DNA of 13,604 nucleotides from an alpha proteobacterium 3107 (GCA_001483205.1 JPPB01000226.1:1-13604); one strand, 5' to 3'; counted from the stretch's first letter, positions 7,862 through 13,604 are shown. The notes: a model not told the origin generated them from the sequence alone. A program made the numbers and translations.

Positions 7862-8284
7862 TCAAATATCGCTGCGCAACATGTTCGCGCCTCGGGCAAT
7901 GCCACTGCCCATGTTTTCAGGGTCTTCTTTCTCAAACTTCCGAAAGGCCCCGACAAACAGCGCCACGGTGATCACGGTCATGGATGCAACGGGGGCGACG
8001 ATCATCGCCACCGTGAAGGCCGCATTTGTGGTGCTAGGCGACTCTGGTGATGTGATGATGCAGACAAAATACCATAAAGCAAAAGCCATTCCCAGAATAA
8101 CAAACAGGCCGGTGAAAACCGCGATCCATTTTATCCAGTAACGCTGAACGTTTTCCAGATAGGTCTGTTTCTTGAGCTTCGCTTCTGCTTCCAGGATACG
8201 GAGTTCTGGCTCACTGCTCTTACCGTCGTCATTGTTTTTGCTTGACGGAGACGTAGCGTCGGTTTGCGGAATTTGATCAGACAT
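7862..8284 (-). CDS. Two-TM membrane protein, putative toxin of a Panacea-type toxin-antitoxin pair
   Basis: A 140-residue protein without a family I recognise. Residues 1-30 are polar and disordered-looking (Ser, Asn, Asp, Lys), residues about 27-48 form a charged helix (ELRILEAEAKLKKQTYLENVQRY), and two strong hydrophobic segments follow at about 51-78 and 88-114 with a short Ser/Thr/Pro loop. The tail is charged and ends ANMLRSDI. The start ATG 8284 has GAGAGG upstream and lies inside the end of the DUF4065 gene (8-nt overlap), so translation is coupled. Panacea (DUF4065) antitoxins are known to pair with many unrelated toxins, some membrane-acting, usually as a tight two-gene operon; the toxin role is inferred from that context. 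It could instead be an accessory membrane protein. It converges on the DsbD-like gene. Confidence 0.7.
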   Translation of the reverse strand: MSDQIPQTDATSPSSKNNDDGKSSEPELRILEAEAKLKKQTYLENVQRYWIKWIAVFTGLFVILGMAFALWYFVCIITSPESPSTTNAAFTVAMIVAPVASMTVITVALFVGAFRKFEKEDPENMGSGIARGANMLRSDI

Positions 8285-8750
8285 TTGCGCGCCTCTCTTC
8301 CGCCTTCGCACGTTTCATAACATAGTGCAGTTTGATCAGTTCATCGGGGATCGGGGCATACGCGCCCCCCGTTTTCATCGCGATGTCCCAAGGTCCGCCC
8401 GCCACATGCGTCAGATTCGACAGCCGCAAAGCACTCAGTTTCCCGTATATTTCATAGACCTGTTCAAGAAGATTCTCATCTCTCGGCAGAATGTCCGTCC
8501 ACCCTTCGCCCTTCGCCGGACGGGATACCTTGATACCTTGCTTGCGAAAGACATTGTATATGTCCGGGATCACCGGCCCGTAGCGCCATGCCTCGATACG
8601 ATTGCGAAACAAAGGCGCATCCTGCGTTTCAAGACGCCATCCGTGGGCGATGTAGACGAGCTTGAGAAGCCACATGATGGACATAACCCGCCCGTCCTTG
8701 GCGGCACGTGCGATGAACCAGTTCGCAATCTGTCGGGCGTCGTAAGCCAT
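8277..8750 (-). CDS. Panacea/SocA (DUF4065) domain protein, putative antitoxin
   Basis: A 157-residue protein consisting of one Panacea domain (DUF4065, SocA/GepA-like). The family blocks are all visible: MAYDARQIANWFIARA (1-16), SIMWLLKLVYIAHGWRL (24-40), IEAWRYGPVIPDIYNVFRKQG (52-72) and LSNLTHVAGGPWD (110-122). Panacea proteins act as antitoxins for diverse toxins (PanAT systems), and SocA in Caulobacter restrains the toxin SocB. Here it is the first gene of a two-gene operon whose second gene, overlapping by eight bases, encodes a small two-TM protein. The ATG at 8750 matches the usual N-terminus; an in-frame ATG 36 bases upstream would add LYISYERKSPA-type sequence and is less likely because it lies over the promoter -10 region. 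A dedicated promoter and a 12-bp palindrome sit just upstream. Confidence 0.9.
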   Translation of the reverse strand: MAYDARQIANWFIARAAKDGRVMSIMWLLKLVYIAHGWRLETQDAPLFRNRIEAWRYGPVIPDIYNVFRKQGIKVSRPAKGEGWTDILPRDENLLEQVYEIYGKLSALRLSNLTHVAGGPWDIAMKTGGAYAPIPDELIKLHYVMKRAKAEERRANV

Positions 8751-8764
8751 GGCGGGTGATTTCC

Positions 8765-8776
8765 TCTCATATGAGA
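8765..8776. promoter_or_regulatory. Perfect 12-bp palindrome over the panA-like promoter (putative operator)
   Basis: TCTCATATGAGA is a perfect inverted repeat that overlaps the downstream end of the -10 box and the predicted transcription start. That is a typical place for autoregulatory binding, as toxin-antitoxin operons are commonly repressed by their own products. Which protein would bind is unknown: DUF4065 proteins are not established DNA binders. Confidence 0.4.
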
Positions 8777-8803
8777 TATACAGCATGAGGAGTAAAATGT
8801 GAA
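8775..8803 (-). promoter_or_regulatory. Sigma70-like promoter of the DUF4065/two-TM operon
   Basis: Read on the minus strand, TTCACA (8803-8798; five of six matches to TTGACA) is followed after exactly 17 bases by TATATC (8780-8775; four of six matches to TATAAT). Transcription would start near 8768, giving a leader of about 18 nt that contains GAGAGGAA as a ribosome-binding site. The segment is AT-rich compared with its surroundings. Positions come from consensus matching only. Confidence 0.55.
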
Positions 8804-8831
8804 GCGGCTGCCCCGGTATCCGGTTCCGCAA

Positions 8832-8852
8832 GCGCCCCCGTGACGGGTGCGC
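8832..8852 (-). terminator. GC-rich hairpin downstream of moaB (possible terminator without T-tract)
   Basis: GCGCCCCCG (8832-8840) pairs with CGGGTGCGC (8844-8852) around a TGA loop, eight pairs and one mismatch. It lies 20 bp past the moaB stop and before the DUF4065 promoter, so it would separate the two transcripts. There is no T-run on the minus-strand side, so intrinsic termination is uncertain. Confidence 0.3.
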
Positions 8853-8871
8853 CGGGGCGTACGGCATCCGG

Positions 8872-9405
8872 TCATTTCCTGCGCATGTGTTCCTCCAGCC
8901 TCGGCATGATCTCGACAAAATTGCACGGCGCGTTGCGGTAATCGAGCTGCGCGGCCAGAATGCCGTCCCATGCGTCCCGGCACGCCCCCGGACTGCCCGG
9001 CAGCGCGAACAGATACGTGCCCCCGGCCACACCGCCGGTCGCGCGGGACTGCACGGCAGACGCACCGATCTTGGCGAACGAAACCATCGCAAAGACCATC
9101 GCAAAGGCCGTGATCTCTTTCTCATAGACATCGCGGTGCGCCTCGATGGTCACATCGCGCCCGGTCAGCCCGGTTCCTCCGGTCGAGAGGATCACGTCAA
9201 TACCGGGGTCCGCACACCAGACGCGCAACTGTTCCGCGATCCGCCCGCGCTCGTCCGGCAGGATGTCCCGCCCGGCCAGCACATGACCCGCCGCCGTGAT
9301 CCTGTCCGCCAGCACCTGGCCCGAGCGGTCCTCGCCGATCCCGCGCGTATCGGAAACGGTCAGAACCGCAATGCGGACCGGGATGAAGGGCCTGTCGGCT
9401 TTCAT
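8872..9405 (-). CDS. moaB: Molybdenum cofactor biosynthesis protein MoaB
   Basis: A 177-residue protein of the MoaB/Mog family, which acts in molybdopterin processing (adenylylation of molybdopterin in MoaB/MogA-type enzymes). It shows the family core PVRIAVLTVSDTRGIGEDRSGQ (9-30), the TGGTG pterin-binding loop (STGGTGLTGRD, 74-84), SFAKIGASAVQSRATGG (109-125) and FALPGSPGACRDAWDGIL (133-150). Length is normal. ATG 9405 is favoured over longer in-frame starts because homologues begin just before the I-x-V-L-T-V-S-D strand and because AGGTCAGG precedes it. It follows the uracil-DNA glycosylase gene on the same strand with a 154-bp gap containing a long inverted repeat. No other molybdenum genes are in the window. 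Confidence 0.95.
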   Translation of the reverse strand: MKADRPFIPVRIAVLTVSDTRGIGEDRSGQVLADRITAAGHVLAGRDILPDERGRIAEQLRVWCADPGIDVILSTGGTGLTGRDVTIEAHRDVYEKEITAFAMVFAMVSFAKIGASAVQSRATGGVAGGTYLFALPGSPGACRDAWDGILAAQLDYRNAPCNFVEIMPRLEEHMRRK

Positions 9406-9420
9406 GCCTGACCTGCCCTG

Positions 9421-9494
9421 AAAAGGCCTCTGCATATTGGCCAGAGCAGGGCGGGGCGGTTTGGCAGCCGGGGCGCTATTATGCAGAGGCTTTT
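9421..9494. repeat. Long inverted repeat upstream of moaB
   Basis: AAAAGGCCTCTGCATA (9421-9436) is the reverse complement of TATGCAGAGGCTTTT (9480-9494) apart from one missing C. The 43 bases between are GC-rich. On the minus strand the structure lies between the UDG stop and the moaB start, ending 15 bases before the moaB ATG, with the ribosome-binding site just outside. It could be a terminator for the UDG transcript (T-run at the 3' arm), a structured moaB leader, or a small mobile-element relic. Confidence 0.5.
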
Positions 9495-9559
9495 GAAAAC
9501 AAGCGGGCGCGTGCCCCCTGCCCCACCCCGCAGAGACAACCGGCAAAAAACGGGCATCG

Positions 9560-10360
9560 TCATGCCGTTGCCCTCAGCCTGGCCTGCAAGCTCAGCAAGT
9601 CGCGCCAGGCCTCGCCCTTGGCACGCGGATTGCGCAAAAGATAGGCCGGGTGAAACATGGGCAGAACCGGACAACCCAAGGCCTCTGTCCAGTTGCCGCG
9701 CAGTCGGGTGATGCCGCGCCGCCCCAGAAGCGCCTGGCACGAAATATTACCCATCAGCACCAGAAGATCGGGGGCGGCAAGGGCCACATGGCGCTCTGTG
9801 AACGGGCGGAGCATGGCGATTTCCGCCGGGTCCGGGTCGCGGTTCTGCGGCGGACGCCAGGGCAGGATATTGGTGATGTAGAGCGCCGCCGCCGCCTCTT
9901 TCGCGTCCCGCGCCAGACCGATGGCGGCAAACATCCGGTCCAGAAGCTGCCCGGCACGACCGACAAATGGGCGGCCCCGGAGGTCTTCGTCCCGGCCCGG
10001 CGCTTCGCCGATGATCATCACCCGTGCCTCGGGGTGGCCATCGGCAAAGACCAGATTGCGCGCGCCTTTTTTCAGATCGCAATGCTCATAGGCGGCGAGC
10101 GCGGCCTGAAGACCGGCCAAATCGTCCGCGGCGGCGGCCATCTGCCGGGCCTGTTGCACCGGGTCGGCGGCATCGGACAGAGGCAAGGTGGGGGACGGGG
10201 CAGCGGCGGGTGGCGGCGGCGCGGCGGCGGGGTCCGGCTTTGGCCTTGTGGCCTGCACATGGCGATCCACCGGCACGTCGAGAATCGCCTCGTCCGCGCC
10301 CATGGCGGCCTGCCAGTCCAGCATGGCCTTCAGCATATGGAGTTCCTGATACTCCGGCAT
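9560..10360 (-). CDS. Family 4-like uracil-DNA glycosylase lacking most Fe-S cysteines
   Basis: A 266-residue uracil-DNA glycosylase of the family 4 type, which removes uracil from DNA in base excision repair. Motif 1 [24 protein letters not shown] (118-141), [22 protein letters not shown] (160-181) and motif 2 [11 protein letters not shown] (235-245) are clear. An N-terminal helix (2-30) and a Pro/Ala-rich linker (about 38-66) precede the domain. In typical family 4 enzymes four cysteines hold a 4Fe-4S cluster; here only C94 (EHCDLKK) remains. The residue three before it is Y91, the usual KCRPP is PWRPP (W168), and the Cys usually found after the E-I pair is L184. The cluster is therefore almost certainly absent, yet the active-site motifs are kept. 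Same strand as moaB, which follows it. Start ATG 10360 gives the expected N-terminal DWQ helix. Confidence 0.92.
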   Translation of the reverse strand: MPEYQELHMLKAMLDWQAAMGADEAILDVPVDRHVQATRPKPDPAAAPPPPAAAPSPTLPLSDAADPVQQARQMAAAADDLAGLQAALAAYEHCDLKKGARNLVFADGHPEARVMIIGEAPGRDEDLRGRPFVGRAGQLLDRMFAAIGLARDAKEAAAALYITNILPWRPPQNRDPDPAEIAMLRPFTERHVALAAPDLLVLMGNISCQALLGRRGITRLRGNWTEALGCPVLPMFHPAYLLRNPRAKGEAWRDLLSLQARLRATA

Positions 10361-10377
10361 GGGGTCAGGCTATGACG

Positions 10378-10429
10378 ATTGCCGGGCGGGGTAAATCGAA
10401 TTGTGGGCACGGTCGTATTGCCGGGCGGG
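10378..10429. repeat. 13-bp direct repeat in the UDG upstream region
   Basis: ATTGCCGGGCGGG occurs at 10378-10390 and again at 10417-10429, 39 bp apart, immediately upstream of the glycosylase start (minus strand). The spacing is nearly four helical turns, so the copies could be paired binding sites. Chance in GC-rich DNA cannot be excluded. Confidence 0.35.
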
Positions 10430-10588
10430 AATGCAGAGGTCTTGGCAATTTTGGGTTGGCTTGCAGGCAGGTTCCGGTAGGTTAACATCTGGTTGATGAG
10501 GATTCCCCGGACGACCCGTCAGATGAAATGGATGAAAGCGCTTACAAGGATGATACCACCGCGCCGCTATGCCGGTGAAGGCGTGCGG

Positions 10589-10801
10589 ATGGAATTCATA
10601 CGCGCAAAAGGCCCGTCCATGCTTGGTGTTTTCGCGCTATGGACTGCCCTTTTCGTGTTCAAGTTTTACTACACAGAGAGCTATGAGCAATCTCACTACA
10701 GGATTGGCATGGACTTTGCGCTTTTAATTGTTCCACCGTTTGAAATTCTTTGGAAATGGTATGACTTCGGCAAGGATCGGGGGGAACACGATGAGACTTA
10801 A
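10589..10801 (+). CDS. Small two-TM membrane protein, unidentified
   Basis: A 70-residue product starting MEFIRAKGPSMLGVF, with two hydrophobic segments (about residues 11-29 and 40-57) and a charged tail ending GKDRGEHDET. I do not recognise it. ATG 10589 has AAGG seven bases upstream, the best ribosome-binding site in the frame. Upstream in-frame starts exist (TTG 10493, ATG 10496, ATG 10523), which would add a basic 31-32 residue leader of poor-looking sequence. The gene is clearly more AT-rich than the genes on either side and has a different codon style, which suggests acquisition or weak selection. It converges on mnmA across about 100 bp. A spurious ORF is possible, but the amphipathic pattern and the start signal favour a real small gene. 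Confidence 0.5.
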   Translation: MEFIRAKGPSMLGVFALWTALFVFKFYYTESYEQSHYRIGMDFALLIVPPFEILWKWYDFGKDRGEHDET

Positions 10802-10902
10802 GAGACCTGAAGCGACATGACCCGCCAGCCCGCACAGGCCATGCCCCCCCGATTCGGGCGCTGCGTGTCGGGCGTCATCCCCGCCGCCCCCGATGCCGGG
10901 TC

Positions 10903-12075
10903 TCACCCCGCCCATATCCAGCCGCCGCCAAACACCTGCGACCCGTCGTTATCATAAAACACGCAGGCCTGACCGGGGCTGACCCCCTGCTCCGGGGCCA
11001 GCAACTCCACCTCGGCCTCGGTCGCTGACCGGGGCCTGACAATCGCCTCAACCGGCGGACGGGTCGAGCGCACCCTGACCGACAGCCGCCATTCCCCCCG
11101 GCTGTCAAACGGCTCCCCCCCCAGCCAGTTGATCTCCCGCACCGGCACCACCCTTGTGGCCAGCCGCTCTTTCGGGCCGACAACCACCCGCCGCGCATCG
11201 GCATCGAGCTTCACCACATACAGCGGCACCGCCAGCCCGCCGATCCCCAGGCCCCGCCGCTGACCGACCGTATAATGGATGACCCCCCTGTGCCGCCCCA
11301 GCACATTGCCGTCGGTATCGACAATCTCGCCCGGCTCCGCCGCCCCCGGACGCAGCTTTTCGATCACCGCGGCATAGTTGCCGTCAGGCACAAAGCAAAT
11401 ATCCTGGCTGTCGGGCTTATCGGCAACCACCAGACCATATCTGGCGGCGAGCCTGCGGGTTTCCGCCTTTGAGGTCAGATGACCAAGGGGAAAGCGCAGA
11501 TAGGCCAACTGCTCCGTCGTCGTCGGGAACAGGAAATAAGACTGGTCCCGCCCCGCATCCGCCGCGCAATGCAGCTCCGGCCCGTCAGGCCCGATCAGCC
11601 GCCGGACATAATGCCCCGTCGCCATGCAGTCGGCCTCCAGCTCACGGGCGGTCTCCAGCAAATCCCGGAACTTCACCCGCTCATTGCAGCGGATGCAGGG
11701 CACCGGGGTCGCCCCGGCCAGATAGCTGTCGGCAAATTCGTCGATCACCGTGTCCCTGAACACATTCTCGTAATCAAGCACATAGTGAGGAAAGCCGATC
11801 TCTGCGGCCACCCGGCGGGCGTCGTGGATGTCCGCCCCGGCACAACACGCGCCCTTTCTGGCCAGGGCCGTGCCGTGGTCATAGAGTTGCAGGGTCACCC
11901 CCACCACGTCATACCCCTGTTCGGCCAGTTGCGCGGCCACGACAGAGCTGTCCACGCCGCCGGACATCGCCACCACCACGCGGGTGTCGCGCTCCGGCCG
12001 GGCAAAGCCGAGCGAATTGACCGGGGGGGCGGTCCGGCCCGTGAGCATGGGCGGTTCGGTGGACATGGTGGACAT
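10903..12075 (-). CDS. mnmA: tRNA-specific 2-thiouridylase MnmA
   Basis: A 390-residue enzyme that adds sulfur at position 2 of the wobble uridine (U34) in tRNAs for Lys, Glu and Gln, using ATP and a persulfide relay. It shows the PP-loop [12 protein letters not shown] (34-45), the first catalytic cysteine C127 in [18 protein letters not shown], the DQSYFLF segment (177-183) and the second catalytic cysteine C227 in [14 protein letters not shown]. The C-terminal tRNA-binding beta-barrel continues to the end ([14 protein letters not shown], then [11 protein letters not shown]). An N-terminal extension of about 30 residues precedes the PP-loop. The first ATG (12075) is backed by GGAG at seven bases; ATGs at 12066 and 12048 are alternatives. 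It is divergent from sciP. Confidence 0.96.
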   Translation of the reverse strand: MSTMSTEPPMLTGRTAPPVNSLGFARPERDTRVVVAMSGGVDSSVVAAQLAEQGYDVVGVTLQLYDHGTALARKGACCAGADIHDARRVAAEIGFPHYVLDYENVFRDTVIDEFADSYLAGATPVPCIRCNERVKFRDLLETARELEADCMATGHYVRRLIGPDGPELHCAADAGRDQSYFLFPTTTEQLAYLRFPLGHLTSKAETRRLAARYGLVVADKPDSQDICFVPDGNYAAVIEKLRPGAAEPGEIVDTDGNVLGRHRGVIHYTVGQRRGLGIGGLAVPLYVVKLDADARRVVVGPKERLATRVVPVREINWLGGEPFDSRGEWRLSVRVRSTRPPVEAIVRPRSATEAEVELLAPEQGVSPGQACVFYDNDGSQVFGGGWIWAG

Positions 12076-12099
12076 CGGCGGTCTCCGGGAACGTAACGG

Positions 12100-12127
12100 A
12101 ATATAGGAAAATGCGACAGACTAACAA
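12100..12127 (-). promoter_or_regulatory. Sigma70-like promoter of mnmA
   Basis: On the minus strand TTGTTA (12127-12122) and TATATT (12105-12100) are separated by 16 bases, four and five of six matches to the consensus boxes. Transcription would begin roughly ten bases before the GGAG ribosome-binding site of mnmA. Consensus matching only. Confidence 0.45.
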
Positions 12128-12145
12128 GGGCCGGTTTCACCGCCT

Positions 12146-12156
12146 GTTAAGCTAAC
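12146..12156. promoter_or_regulatory. GTTA-AGC-TAAC inverted repeat in the sciP/mnmA divergent region, possible CtrA half-sites
   Basis: GTTAAGCTAAC has GTTA and TAAC arms around AGC and includes TTAAG, a form of the CtrA half-site TTAA. It lies 39 bases upstream of sciP, a plausible position for control of sciP by CtrA. The full TTAA-N7-TTAA motif is absent. Confidence 0.35.
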
Positions 12157-12194
12157 ATGGCGATTGTATTTGCACGAAATTACAGGGGATTGCC

Positions 12195-12473
12195 ATGTTC
12201 CTGAAAAAAGTCGAAGGTCCGCGCGCGGTGACGCTGCCGGACGGCACGATGATGACACGGGCCGATCTGCCCCCCGTCGGCACCAGACGATGGGTTGCCA
12301 GCCGCAAGGCGCAGGTGGTAAAGGCCGTTGCCTGCGGCCTGATCACGCTCAATCAGGCCAAGCGACTCTATGGTCTGAGCGATGAGGAATACAAATCTTG
12401 GGAAAATGCGGTCAGGGTCCACGGGCCGGATGCGTTGAAGGCCACGGCCCTGCAACGCTACAGGCAATCTTAG
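12195..12473 (+). CDS. sciP: SciP-type CtrA antagonist (DUF1153)
   Basis: A 92-residue helix-turn-helix protein of the DUF1153 family. In Caulobacter SciP is a G1-phase protein that binds CtrA and blocks CtrA-driven transcription. The conserved sequence is complete: GPRAVTLPDGTMMTRADLPP (residues about 8-27), TRRWVASRKAQVVKAVACGLITLNQAKRLYGLSDEEYKSWENAV (about 30-73) and the tail HGPDALKATALQRYRQ. The helix-turn-helix lies in the second block. ATG 12195 has AGGGGA six or seven bases upstream. It sits 110 bp upstream of ctrA on the same strand and is divergent from mnmA, so antagonist and target are neighbours here. Confidence 0.95.
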   Translation: MFLKKVEGPRAVTLPDGTMMTRADLPPVGTRRWVASRKAQVVKAVACGLITLNQAKRLYGLSDEEYKSWENAVRVHGPDALKATALQRYRQS

Positions 12474-12527
12474 CTATAGACAATCACAGGTTGTCCTGCT
12501 ACGTTCTTCTTTGCCAGTAACGGGCGG

Positions 12528-12551
12528 TTAACCATTGAAAGGCAATGTTAA
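12528..12551 (+). promoter_or_regulatory. CtrA binding elements in the ctrA leader
   Basis: TTAACCAT (12528-12535), the known CtrA half-site octamer form, and a second TTAA (12548-12551) lie 33-56 bases upstream of the ctrA ATG. They form an imperfect inverted repeat, TTAA-C-CATTG and CAATG-TTAA around AAAGG. The spacing between TTAA blocks is 16 and not the classical 7, so this is best read as two half-sites or a dyad. It fits CtrA autoregulation. Confidence 0.55.
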
Positions 12552-12583
12552 GGCCGGTAAAGCGATGAAGAGCGGAGCGACAC

Positions 12584-13297
12584 ATGCGCATTCTGTTGAT
12601 TGAAGATGACCCAACAACGTCGAAAAGCATCGAACTGATGCTGACACACGCGAATCTGAACGTGTACTGCACGGAGCTCGGGGAAGAGGGAATCGACCTT
12701 GCCAAACTGTATGACTATGATCTGATTCTGCTTGACCTGAACCTGCCGGACATGAACGGCCATGATGTGCTGAAACAGATGCGCATGGCGAAGGTCGAGA
12801 CGCCGATCCTGATTCTGTCCGGCTCTGACGATACGGACAACAAGATCAAGGGGTTCGGTTTCGGGGCCGATGACTATCTGACCAAGCCGTTTCACCGCGA
12901 GGAACTGGTGGCGCGCATCCATGCGATTATCCGCAGGTCCAAGGGGCACGCCCAGTCGATCATCCGGACCGGCAAGATCGCGGTCAATCTTGACGCCAAG
13001 ACGGTCGAGGTGAACGGCAGGACGGTGAACCTGACCGGCAAGGAATATCAGATGCTGGAGCTTCTGAGCCTGCGCAAGGGCACCACCCTGACCAAAGAGA
13101 TGTTTCTGAATCACCTCTATGGCGGGATGGATGAGCCGGAGCTGAAGATCATCGATGTCTTTATCTGCAAGCTGCGCAAGAAGCTGAGCGAGGCGACGCA
13201 GGGGTCGAACTATATCGAAACCGTGTGGGGGCGGGGCTATGTGCTGCGCGACCCGCAGCCGGAGACCGCGGGCGACCCGATCGCAATCAGCGCCTGA
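12584..13297 (+). CDS. ctrA: Cell-cycle response regulator CtrA
   Basis: A 237-residue OmpR/PhoB-type response regulator, the alphaproteobacterial master regulator CtrA (in Rhodobacterales it controls motility, gene transfer agent and related traits more than essential cell-cycle steps). The receiver domain has [10 protein letters not shown] at the start, the phospho-acceptor D51 in [17 protein letters not shown], and [17 protein letters not shown] with the conserved Lys. The winged-helix output domain has [52 protein letters not shown] and the wing [13 protein letters not shown]. The C-terminal tail ending in AISA is in the place where Caulobacter CtrA has its degradation signal (AA). ATG 12584 is preceded by GGAG at good distance. 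sciP lies directly upstream; a GC-rich hairpin follows. No GANTC methylation site is visible in its leader, unlike the Caulobacter ctrA promoter. Confidence 0.97.
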   Translation: MRILLIEDDPTTSKSIELMLTHANLNVYCTELGEEGIDLAKLYDYDLILLDLNLPDMNGHDVLKQMRMAKVETPILILSGSDDTDNKIKGFGFGADDYLTKPFHREELVARIHAIIRRSKGHAQSIIRTGKIAVNLDAKTVEVNGRTVNLTGKEYQMLELLSLRKGTTLTKEMFLNHLYGGMDEPELKIIDVFICKLRKKLSEATQGSNYIETVWGRGYVLRDPQPETAGDPIAISA

Positions 13298-13313
13298 AGG
13301 CGCGGGCGGCGCG

Positions 13314-13333
13314 GCCCGGTCTTACGACCGGGC
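13314..13333 (+). terminator. Hairpin 16 bp after ctrA, possible terminator
   Basis: GCCCGGTC (13314-13321) pairs perfectly with GACCGGGC (13326-13333) around a TTAC loop. It lies just past the ctrA stop, as a terminator would. No T-tract follows, so it may work only weakly or with Rho, or protect the 3' end of the transcript. Confidence 0.5.
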
Positions 13334-13397
13334 GGGATCAGGGCCGGGGTTTGAACTCAAAATCCGGGCGTCAGGCTGTATGTCAGAGGTCTTGCCC

Positions 13398-13604
13398 TTA
13401 CCCGCGGATAAGCCACACCCCTTACCCGCGGATAAGCCCCAACCCTTACCCGCGGATAAGCCACACCCTTACCCGCGGATAAGCCCCAACCCTTACCCGC
13501 GGATAAGCCACACCCTTACCCGCGGATAAGCCACACCCTTACCCGCGGATAAGCCACACCCCTTACCCGCGGATAAGCCACACCCCTTACCCGCGGATAA
13601 GCCA
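13398..13604. repeat. Tandem array of nine 23/24-bp units with near-palindromic core
   Basis: The 17-bp core TTACCCGCGGATAAGCC starts at 13398, 13422, 13446, 13469, 13493, 13516, 13539, 13563 and 13587, identical in all nine copies. Linkers are ACACCCC, CCAACCC or ACACCC, so unit length is 24 or 23. Within each core, TTACCCGCGGATAA is a 14-bp palindrome with a single mismatched pair around CCGCGG. The array runs to the window end and is probably longer. The mix of 23 and 24 bp units breaks any reading frame, so it is non-coding. The stretch 13334-13397 between the hairpin and the array holds nothing else I can name. Confidence 0.95.

Noticed and set aside
8751..9131. N-terminal extension of the DUF4065 protein to position 9131
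   Set aside because: It runs through moaB in another frame and across the promoter; the DUF4065 family starts at the MAYDARQ methionine.
9650..10375. 241-residue plus-strand open frame opposite the uracil-DNA glycosylase
   Set aside because: Shadow frame with Arg/Gly/His-rich low-complexity composition over a motif-complete gene.
11479..12096. 205-residue plus-strand open frame opposite mnmA
   Set aside because: Antisense to mnmA, His/Arg/Gly-rich, no family resemblance.
13225..13529. Two open frames running from the end of ctrA into the repeats, giving a LPADKPHP-type repeat protein
   Set aside because: They start inside ctrA in other frames and the mix of 23- and 24-bp units shifts the frame repeatedly, so the peptide repeat is a by-product of the DNA repeat.
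13398..13604. CRISPR array
   Set aside because: Units of 23-24 bp abut with only 6-7 bp of near-constant linker; there are no unique spacers and no cas genes.

Overview
The window looks like chromosomal DNA of a GC-rich alphaproteobacterium, most likely Rhodobacterales (Rhodobacteraceae). The reasons are the CtrA cell-cycle regulator beside its partner SciP (DUF1153), an ETF:ubiquinone oxidoreductase, YqgE/AlgH next to a stand-alone DsbD-alpha-like periplasmic protein, a short-form family-4-like uracil-DNA glycosylase next to MoaB, and strongly GC-biased third codon positions. Placement below order level is inference. No rRNA, tRNA, IS element or CRISPR array was seen.

Layout. Positions 1-184 hold the 3' end of an unidentified plus-strand gene. 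Positions 279-1897 carry a compact, tail-to-tail restriction-modification module: a D12-class adenine methyltransferase (+) and an HNH endonuclease (-) whose stop codons overlap. It lies beside the ETF-QO gene (1944-3596, -), is visibly more AT-rich than the backbone, and is probably acquired. A divergent intergenic region leads into greA, a two-TM conserved hypothetical, and azlC-azlD (3826-6303, +), closely packed or overlapping and so probably co-transcribed. yqgE (-) converges on azlD; the DsbD-alpha-like gene (+) diverges from yqgE.

Positions 7862-8750 (-) hold a two-gene cassette: a Panacea/SocA (DUF4065) protein followed, with an 8-nt overlap, by a small two-TM protein. It has its own sigma70-like promoter with a 12-bp perfect palindrome over the -10 end. 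This fits a Panacea-type toxin-antitoxin (PanAT) locus with a membrane-acting toxin and is the best candidate for a poorly described system here. It sits downstream of moaB and a uracil-DNA glycosylase gene that has lost three of the four iron-sulfur cysteines of family 4. A long inverted repeat lies between those two genes.

Positions 10589-12075 contain a small AT-rich two-TM ORF and mnmA (-). Divergent from mnmA is sciP, then ctrA (both +). The ctrA leader contains a TTAACCAT element plus a second TTAA, consistent with CtrA autoregulation; SciP is a CtrA antagonist, so a regulator and its modulator are physically adjacent. After ctrA come a GC-rich hairpin and then a tandem array of nine 23/24-bp units, each built on a near-palindrome around CCGCGG, which runs off the window end. 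The remainder is ordinary housekeeping DNA with two or three accessory insertions: the R-M pair, the PanAT-like pair and perhaps the small membrane ORF.
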